The notes below the pieces were generated by a model. It did no database searches. It saw nothing but the letters and a program-made list of their open reading frames with translations, and was not told where the DNA came from. A stretch of DNA of 5,544 bases from Acidobacteriaceae bacterium. GTDB lineage: Bacteria > Acidobacteriota > Terriglobia > Terriglobales > Acidobacteriaceae. The stretch covers positions 1 to 5,544 of the forward strand of contig JASHUH010000217.1 of assembly GCA_030040115.1 (NCBI GenBank), given 5' to 3'. The first letter of the stretch is position 1, and the number at the start of each line of letters is the position of its first letter. Position numbers and translations under genes: made by a program. This document shows positions 1-5,544 of the stretch, one piece after another.

Positions 1-696
1 AAGTGCCAGCACCACTTCAAGCTGAACGCCCGCAAGCGCATCGAGATGCTGCTGGAGCCGGGGTTCGAACTGGTGGACACCGGTTTGTGCTCCACCGATC
101 CGCTGAGCTTCACCGACGTGAAACCCTACAAACAGCGACTCGTGAGAGCGCGCGAGGAGACGGGGCTGGCCGACGCGATTTTGAGCGCTACGGGCCGGCT
201 GGGGCCGCATAGCGTGGTGATAAGCGCCATGGAGTATGCGTTTATTGGCGGCTCCATGGGCGCGGTGGTGGGAGAGACGATCGCGCGGGCCGTGGATCGG
301 GCGCGCGCGCAGCGGAAGCCCCTGATCGTGGTGGCGGCGTCGGGCGGCGCGCGCATGATGGAGGGCGTGGTGAGCCTGATGCAGATGGCGAAAATCTCCA
401 CGGCGCTGGCGCAGCTCGATGACGCCAAGGTCCCGTACATCAGCGTGCTCACCGATCCCACCACGGGCGGCGTGACGGCGAGCTTCGCCATGCTGGGCGA
501 CCTGAACATCGCCGAGCCGGGGGCGCTGATCGGCTTTGCCGGGCCGCGGGTGATCGAACAGACTATCCGGCAGAAGCTGCCCGAAGGCTTTCAGCGGTCG
601 GAGTTTTTGCTGGAAAAAGGATTTCTGGACGCGGTGGTTCCGCGCCAGGATCTGAAGCGCTATCTCATCCGGGCGCTGGAATTCATGAAGACGTGA
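1..696 (+). CDS. accD: Acetyl-CoA carboxylase carboxyltransferase subunit beta, C-terminal part (5' end outside window)
   Basis: AccD pairs with AccA to form the cytoplasmic carboxyltransferase that moves the carboxyl group from carboxybiotin-BCCP to acetyl-CoA, giving malonyl-CoA for fatty-acid synthesis. The frame is open from base 1 and ends in TGA at 694-696, leaving 231 residues. Numbering from base 1, Cys2 in KCQHHF should be the last cysteine of the family's four-Cys zinc ribbon, so about 50 N-terminal residues are missing compared with E. coli AccD. The crotonase-fold core is intact and typical: AFIGGSMG (80-87), ASGGARM (113-119), GGVTASF (156-162), GFAGPRVIEQT (178-188) and GFQRSEFLLEKG (196-207). 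The protein stops soon after the core and lacks the longer tail of the E. coli protein. In many bacteria folC follows accD; here a convergent gene follows instead. Family identity is secure from memory of these motifs. Confidence 0.97.
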   Translation, partial: KCQHHFKLNARKRIEMLLEPGFELVDTGLCSTDPLSFTDVKPYKQRLVRAREETGLADAILSATGRLGPHSVVISAMEYAFIGGSMGAVVGETIARAVDRARAQRKPLIVVAASGGARMMEGVVSLMQMAKISTALAQLDDAKVPYISVLTDPTTGGVTASFAMLGDLNIAEPGALIGFAGPRVIEQTIRQKLPEGFQRSEFLLEKGFLDAVVPRQDLKRYLIRALEFMKT

Positions 697-703
697 GAGA
701 TGC

Positions 704-738
704 AGCTTCCAGCCGCTAGCTCTCAGCTCTCAGCTTTA
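704..738. repeat. Degenerate tandem repeat of 7-base AGC-starting units
   Basis: Five consecutive 7-base units each begin with AGC: AGCTTCC (704-710), AGCCGCT (711-717), AGCTCTC (718-724), AGCTCTC (725-731) and AGCTTTA (732-738). Units three and four are identical. The array starts eight bases after the accD stop and ends 25 bases before the stop of the convergent receptor gene. It forms no good stem: the best pairing seen is GCCGC (712-716) with GCGGC (753-757) across a long loop. It is therefore called a short sequence repeat rather than a terminator. Function unknown. Confidence 0.7.
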
Positions 739-763
739 CGTTTTGCTTCTTGGCGGCCATCGG

Positions 764-3700
764 TTAGAAAATGATTTTCCCTCCCAGAATCACAAAGCGA
801 TTTCCAGAAGTATAGTTCGACGGGCTGGAGACGCTTCCCGAGGCGTTTTCTGCGTTGCTGGTGAAATTGCTGGCCCCGATATAAGGATTGCCGACCCCAA
901 GGAACATCTGGTTGAGGGCGTTATAGACGGCCATCGAAAGTTGCGCCGAGACGCGCTCGGTAATGGGGATGGTTTTGACCGCCGTGAGGTCGAGATCGCT
1001 ATAGGACTGGCCGCGCAGCAAGCTGCGGCTGGAGCCGGGGTAGGGATTGCCGACCGCCATCGCGTAGGCCTGGTTGTTGACGATCCAGTGGGACTGGGTG
1101 GGGTCGGTGGGCGTGCCGGGATTATAGTTTCCATTGGCGTCGAAGCTGTCGCTGTTATAGACCACGTAAGTGGGCGCGCCGAGGACCGGAGAATAGGGGG
1201 TTGCGCTGTTCACGTAGGGATTAAGATAGGCGACGGTGTCGATGGGCGCCCTTTTGTTGGAGAGCACGAGCCGGCAAGTGTCGAAGCCAACGAAATCGGC
1301 GTTGAAGGCTCCGTCGCAGAAACTGGTGTCACCGGTGTATCCATCGACGTCGATGGGCTGGTAGGGAGTGTAGACCTGGCCGCTGCGGTAGCGATAGAGA
1401 CCGGTGAAGAGAAAGCCGTTTGCGGCGCGCCCCGGGAGCCCGTTGCCCTTGATGAGTTTGGGGACATTGTAGATGAATCCAATACCAACCGTGTTGGGGA
1501 AATCGTTGCCGCTCAAGCCGCGTTCGGGAGCACTGGGAGCGAGAGGGTTCTGAGCATAGGCGATGGTGTTGCCGCCGGACCCGGTGCTGCGAGCTGCATC
1601 AGTGGTGTTGTTCATCGCCTTGCTGAACGTGTAGGAAACCGTCGAGGTCAGGCCGTGATAGTTCTGCGTGGTTAAGTTCAATTCCAGGGCGTTGTAGTTG
1701 GCCCAGCCGCCGTTGGTGAATTCCGAGACATTGAAGTAGTTGCAATTGAGGCGCCCATAGCCGGTGGCTCCCGGTGTGGAGCAAAGCGAGGAGGGGGAAA
1801 CAACGCTGGGGAAGGCGGTGGCCACGGGCAGCAAATAGGGATTGGCGTCGATGGATTGGAAATCGTCTGTGGTCTTCGCGCCCACATAGCGCGCTTCCAC
1901 GACGGCTGAGCCGCCTAACTGGTGGTCGACGCCGAGCGTGTAAGTTTGCACGTAGGGAGTACGGAAGTTGGACGGAAAGGTGGTCTCGTTGTCCAGACGC
2001 GGGTCTCCGCCGGTGGGCAAATTGGAGAGGTTAAGGGCGCGGTAGTCGGCGCTGAGGAGGGAGCCATTGGAGGGGAGGCAGGAATTGGCGCCGCAGTAGA
2101 AGGCGCCTTCGTTGCTCGCCGGCGCTCCATCGGCGACGTCAGTGAACATGTTGTAAAACGCGGGATTGGCGTTAATCGCGTAGCCGGCGCGAACGACCAG
2201 CTTTCTATCAAAGCCGGGGTTCCAAGCCAGGCCGATGCGAGGCTCGAAGTTGGTGTAGACCTGGTTGGCTTGAGGAACGGTGCGGGCGTCCAGGGGCAAA
2301 GACGAGGCCCAGAAAGCGGTGTTTGGATTGGACTCGCGGGCGACGGTTTCCTGGTGCAGCTTGTTGACCGCCTGGCTGAAGAACTCCCAGCGCACGCCGA
2401 GGTGGAGGGTCAGGGTGGGCAGCGCCTTCCAGTCGTCCTGAAAGTAGGCGGCGACGTCGGGTTCAGTGAATGGGATAACTACATTGCCGTTGTCCAGATA
2501 GGAGTAACCGGATGCGCCGCCGAGACCGACGTTTGGCGCGCCGAGCAGATTGCTAAGCGTTCCGTAAATCGGAAAACCGAGGTAATAGAACAGGCCTGCG
2601 TTCGGAGAATTCTGGTAATCGAATTCACCACCGAAGAGAATGGTCTGCGCGCCATGGGTCCAAGTGGCGTTGTTCTGCACCTGGGTGACTTTGACAGTTC
2701 GGCCTTGGGGATAGAGAACGTCGCCGCCAAAGGGTGAGTCGTCGTTGGCGCCGGTAAAGTACACCTCCGCGGGGCAAGCGCCGAAATCGGTCGCTACGCA
2801 GTCCGGATACGCTCCACCTTCGTAGTAAAGCTTGGATTGCTGAAAGCTGTAGCGCAACTGGTCAAGAAAATGCGCAGTGAATGTGTGCGTCCAATCGGCC
2901 CCGACGGAGTAGGTTTTCACCGGGTTGTCCACAAAGTCGCCAGCGGCGATCGAGTAAGTGCCGGAGACGGCTGTGGCGACCTCGGGCTGATAGAAATAGC
3001 GCAGAAAGAGATGATCTTTTGCCGTCGGTTGCCAGTCGGCGCGGGCCAACTCTTCCTGGTCATTGAAAACCCTGGGGAGGGTGCGTTGGACGCCGGCGAC
3101 TTCAACGGAAGCTGACCTGCCGGAAGCATCGGTGAGCGTCTCCATGACCGCAGTGCCGGGAATCGGTTGCGGATTGCCCTGCTTGACGGCGTAGGGGCCA
3201 AAGTTGAGGAGGGCGGCGACGCCGGGATCACCAGAGAAGGCGGATTGCAGGGTGGCAAGGCCGGTGGGGTCGGGAGTGAGGTCAGGCAGAGACTGAGAGG
3301 GTGCGGCTCCCTGGCGCTGGCGATCCCAATACGTGCTGAAGAAGAAGAAGAGCTTGTTGCGAAGGATGGGGCCCCCGATGGTGGCGCCGGCGCGGTTTTC
3401 GACAAAGCGAGGAAGAACCGGCGCCACGCAGCCAGTGGAGGCGCTGAAGCCAGAAGAGCAATAACCGAAGAGTGGGTTCTTTTCGTAGTTGGTGAGCGAG
3501 CTGAGAAACTGGCTCTGGTAGAGGTCAAAGGCGGAGCCGTGAAAGAAATTGGTTCCGGATTTGGTGATGTAATTCTCCACCGCGCCAGCGTTGCGGCCGT
3601 ACTGGGCGCTGTAGTCGTTGGTGATGACCTGGATTTCCTGAATGGCGTCCTGGTTGCCGAAGTACACCTGCGGGCCGCCGACGGAGTTATCGTTATTCGA

Positions 3701-4288
3701 TTGGCCATCGATTTCGAAGTTGTTATAGCGGCCGTTCTGGCCGTTGACGGAGTAGTTGTCGCCGTTAACGTTGGAGAATTCGTCGTCGCCAGTGGCCACA
3801 GCGCCGGGAATGAGTTCGACGACAGTGTCGAAGCCGTTGTTGAGCGGCAGAGTTTGCATCTGCTCGGCGCCGAAGTTGGTGGTGACCTGAGAGTCGCTGG
3901 TTTCAAGCAGGGAGGCGGCGGAGCCGTTGACTTCAATTTGCTCGGTGGCGCCGATCTTGAGCTTAATGTTGTTCAGGTTGGTGGTGACGCCGGCCAGGAC
4001 ATGAACATCGTTGACGGTCTCGAGAGAGAAGTTTTTGGCGGTGACGGCGACCTGGTAGGTTCCGATGGGAACGGCGAAGAAATTGAACGCGCCTTCCCCG
4101 TTGGACTGGGCCTCAAGGGCCAGACCGTTGGCTTGATTGGTGAGCCGAGCCTGGGCGCCGGGGATGACGGCGCCGGAAGGATCTGTAACGGTTCCCGAGA
4201 CTGTGCCGGTGGTGATTCCTTGAGCGGGCGCGAGGGTGGCTATGGCAAGCGCAGCGACGCAAAGAATGAGAATTCCGGGCCTGCGCAT
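764..4288 (-). CDS. Oar-like TonB-dependent receptor with carboxypeptidase regulatory-like domain
   Basis: This is a predicted outer-membrane protein of 1174 residues that probably imports or binds a large or scarce substrate; the substrate is unknown. Residues 1-22 form a signal peptide (RR near the start, hydrophobic core, APA before Gln23). Residues about 27-115 are a CarboxypepD_reg-like beta-sandwich (GTVTDPSGAVIPGA, then GEGAFNFFAVPIGTY). The segment EQIEVNGSA (116-124) precedes a plug at about 125-250, with VNGQNGRYNNFEIDG (181-195) and AQYGRNAGAVENYITKSGTN (228-247). RAGATIGGP and RNKLFFFF (299-317) open a barrel of roughly 860 residues. The protein ends in GGKIIF, a C-terminal Phe as expected for BAM-assembled barrels. 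The ATG is supported by GGAGG nine bases upstream, and the signal peptide begins right there. All ten mature cysteines lie in five close pairs. No regulator or partner gene is adjacent. It could also act in adhesion or surface assembly, as suggested for some Oar proteins. Confidence 0.93.
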   Translation of the reverse strand: MRRPGILILCVAALAIATLAPAQGITTGTVSGTVTDPSGAVIPGAQARLTNQANGLALEAQSNGEGAFNFFAVPIGTYQVAVTAKNFSLETVNDVHVLAGVTTNLNNIKLKIGATEQIEVNGSAASLLETSDSQVTTNFGAEQMQTLPLNNGFDTVVELIPGAVATGDDEFSNVNGDNYSVNGQNGRYNNFEIDGQSNNDNSVGGPQVYFGNQDAIQEIQVITNDYSAQYGRNAGAVENYITKSGTNFFHGSAFDLYQSQFLSSLTNYEKNPLFGYCSSGFSASTGCVAPVLPRFVENRAGATIGGPILRNKLFFFFSTYWDRQRQGAAPSQSLPDLTPDPTGLATLQSAFSGDPGVAALLNFGPYAVKQGNPQPIPGTAVMETLTDASGRSASVEVAGVQRTLPRVFNDQEELARADWQPTAKDHLFLRYFYQPEVATAVSGTYSIAAGDFVDNPVKTYSVGADWTHTFTAHFLDQLRYSFQQSKLYYEGGAYPDCVATDFGACPAEVYFTGANDDSPFGGDVLYPQGRTVKVTQVQNNATWTHGAQTILFGGEFDYQNSPNAGLFYYLGFPIYGTLSNLLGAPNVGLGGASGYSYLDNGNVVIPFTEPDVAAYFQDDWKALPTLTLHLGVRWEFFSQAVNKLHQETVARESNPNTAFWASSLPLDARTVPQANQVYTNFEPRIGLAWNPGFDRKLVVRAGYAINANPAFYNMFTDVADGAPASNEGAFYCGANSCLPSNGSLLSADYRALNLSNLPTGGDPRLDNETTFPSNFRTPYVQTYTLGVDHQLGGSAVVEARYVGAKTTDDFQSIDANPYLLPVATAFPSVVSPSSLCSTPGATGYGRLNCNYFNVSEFTNGGWANYNALELNLTTQNYHGLTSTVSYTFSKAMNNTTDAARSTGSGGNTIAYAQNPLAPSAPERGLSGNDFPNTVGIGFIYNVPKLIKGNGLPGRAANGFLFTGLYRYRSGQVYTPYQPIDVDGYTGDTSFCDGAFNADFVGFDTCRLVLSNKRAPIDTVAYLNPYVNSATPYSPVLGAPTYVVYNSDSFDANGNYNPGTPTDPTQSHWIVNNQAYAMAVGNPYPGSSRSLLRGQSYSDLDLTAVKTIPITERVSAQLSMAVYNALNQMFLGVGNPYIGASNFTSNAENASGSVSSPSNYTSGNRFVILGGKIIF

Positions 4289-4297
4289 CTTGGCTTT

Positions 4298-4302
4298 CCT
4301 CC
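4298..4302 (-). promoter_or_regulatory. Ribosome-binding site of the TonB-dependent receptor
   Basis: On the minus strand the sequence reads CGGAGGAAAGCCAAG directly before the ATG at 4286-4288. The GGAGG core is nine bases from the start codon, a normal Shine-Dalgarno spacing. It fixes the start of the receptor gene in agreement with the signal peptide. Confidence 0.85.
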
Positions 4303-4317
4303 GTAGGGGGTTAGCAA

Positions 4318-4323
4318 GTTATA
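4318..4323 (-). promoter_or_regulatory. Candidate proximal -10 element of the receptor gene
   Basis: The minus strand reads GGCTATAACTTG, giving TATAAC, five of six matches to the sigma-70 -10 consensus. It lies 30 bases from the start codon, which would leave a short leader of about 20-25 bases containing the ribosome-binding site. No good -35 hexamer sits 16-18 bases further upstream, since that stretch is G-rich, so an activator, an alternative sigma factor or a chance match are all possible. Confidence 0.4.
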
Positions 4324-4370
4324 GCCCTCGTGCAATGCGAAACCCCGCCGACAAAAGGACCAATGCGTAT

Positions 4371-4382
4371 TCGGGCGCCCGA
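4371..4382. promoter_or_regulatory. Perfect 12-base palindrome, possible operator
   Basis: TCGGGCGCCCGA is a perfect inverted repeat without a spacer, located 83 bases upstream of the receptor start codon. It lies between the distal promoter candidate (4444-4472) and the proximal -10-like element (4318-4323). Such symmetry would suit a dimeric repressor or activator, but G+C-rich DNA produces such palindromes by chance fairly often and no regulator gene is adjacent. Confidence 0.3.
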
Positions 4383-4443
4383 CATGGCGCATGCCGCGGA
4401 AACGGGAGAGGCGACGTCATAGCAAAAGGCTGCTTATGAAACG

Positions 4444-4472
4444 AGTATGCGATTCCTAAACGTGCATGTAAA
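4444..4472 (-). promoter_or_regulatory. Candidate distal promoter of the receptor gene
   Basis: On the minus strand TTTACA (4467-4472, five of six matches to the -35 consensus) is followed after exactly 17 bases by CATACT (4444-4449, four of six matches to the -10 consensus). It sits in the most A+T-rich part of the gap. If used, it would give a leader of roughly 150 bases that includes the palindrome at 4371-4382. Which of the two candidate promoters is real cannot be decided from sequence. Confidence 0.4.
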
Positions 4473-4555
4473 GAACAAAATACGAGGTTGAAGCGGGTCG
4501 ACCAATTCCCCAAACGGGGTATCGGAATCTGAATAAATCTCGATTTTCGGGTTGA

Positions 4556-4590
4556 GCAGGCGCTCCCCGCGCGACGAGAGGAGCGCCTGC
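4556..4590 (-). terminator. Hairpin terminator after aspS
   Basis: Two 11-base arms, GCAGGCGCTCC (4556-4566) and GGAGCGCCTGC (4580-4590), are perfectly complementary and enclose a 13-base loop. On the minus strand the stem begins 17 bases after the aspS stop codon, the usual place for a terminator. No run of T follows the stem on the minus strand (it continues TCAACCCGAAAATCG), so this is either a U-tract-less intrinsic terminator or a 3'-end stabilising structure acting with Rho. Nothing lies on the plus strand for it to terminate. Confidence 0.7.
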
Positions 4591-4607
4591 AATGATTGCG
4601 GTTGCGG

Positions 4608-5544
<937 letters not shown>

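Larger units (their letters stand above)
4289..4607. other. Intergenic region between aspS and the receptor gene (319 bases)
   Basis: This gap separates two genes on the same strand. Its aspS side holds a strong hairpin (4556-4590) and a minor CCCC-AAAC-GGGG hairpin (4508-4519). The middle, about 4420-4490, is visibly richer in A and T than the genes and holds a promoter-like pair of hexamers. The receptor side holds a perfect 12-base palindrome (4371-4382), a -10-like hexamer (4318-4323) and the ribosome-binding site. Short direct repeats are present: CAAAAGG at 4352-4358 and 4423-4429, and CAATGCG at 4333-4339 and 4361-4367. I see no supported gene, tRNA or riboswitch here. Confidence 0.75.

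Noticed and set aside
126..509. Minus-strand 127-residue frame opposite accD
   Set aside because: It is antisense to highly conserved accD codons and has no recognisable protein features.
712..757. GCCGC/GCGGC pairing as a terminator between the convergent genes
   Set aside because: Five base pairs across a 36-base loop without a T-run is not a credible terminator.
743..1675. Long plus-strand open frame of 310 residues opposite the receptor gene
   Set aside because: It is antisense to a clearly real gene in G+C-rich DNA, where codon bias keeps the opposite frame open. The translation is Val/Gly/Asp-rich with no recognisable domain, and no ribosome-binding site was seen.
1922..2737. Plus-strand open frame of 271 residues opposite the receptor gene
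   Set aside because: Same reason: a shadow of the receptor coding strand with biased Val/Gly/Glu content and no domain or start signal.
2917..3936. Minus-strand frame of 339 residues within the receptor gene
   Set aside because: It is an off-frame reading of the receptor, giving a Ser/Thr/Pro/Ala low-complexity translation. The receptor frame itself is unbroken, so no frameshift is implied.
3167..4306. Plus-strand open frame of 379 residues running past the receptor start
   Set aside because: The composition is the mirror of the receptor codons (Gly/Val/Glu/Asp-rich, no motifs) and it begins inside the receptor without a start signal, so it is not a separate gene.
4508..4519. Small CCCC-AAAC-GGGG hairpin as a second terminator
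   Set aside because: The stem is only four base pairs with no T-run nearby, which is too weak to call and expected by chance.

Overview
The window looks like a GC-rich chromosomal segment of an acidobacterium (Acidobacteriota, probably a Terriglobia-type lineage). The main reason is the central gene, a very long Oar-like TonB-dependent outer-membrane protein with an N-terminal carboxypeptidase-regulatory-like domain, a class strongly expanded in that phylum. The taxonomic call is an inference from protein style, not from a marker-gene comparison.

Layout. Positions 1-696 (+) hold the C-terminal three quarters of accD, the acetyl-CoA carboxylase carboxyltransferase beta subunit; its start lies left of the window. 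A 67-base gap (697-763) between convergent gene ends contains a short degenerate tandem repeat of 7-base units. Positions 764-4288 (-) hold a complete 1174-residue TonB-dependent receptor-like protein with signal peptide, plug and large beta-barrel. Positions 4289-4607 are a 319-base intergenic region carrying a ribosome-binding site, candidate promoters, a 12-base perfect palindrome and, next to aspS, a perfect 11-bp stem hairpin. Positions 4608-5544 (-) hold the C-terminal half of aspS (aspartyl-tRNA synthetase), whose start lies right of the window.

Functionally the three genes do not form a pathway. Two are housekeeping genes (fatty-acid precursor supply and tRNA charging) and the outer-membrane receptor between them appears to be its own transcription unit: it converges on accD and is separated from co-directional aspS by the hairpin and a promoter-sized gap. 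No sigma/anti-sigma pair, SusD-like partner, ABC transporter or catabolic enzyme is visible beside the receptor, so its substrate cannot be deduced.

I see no mobile element, CRISPR array, tRNA, rRNA or convincing new system. The most notable observations are the strict pairing of all ten mature cysteines of the receptor, the 7-base tandem repeat after accD, and the architecture of the receptor's upstream region.
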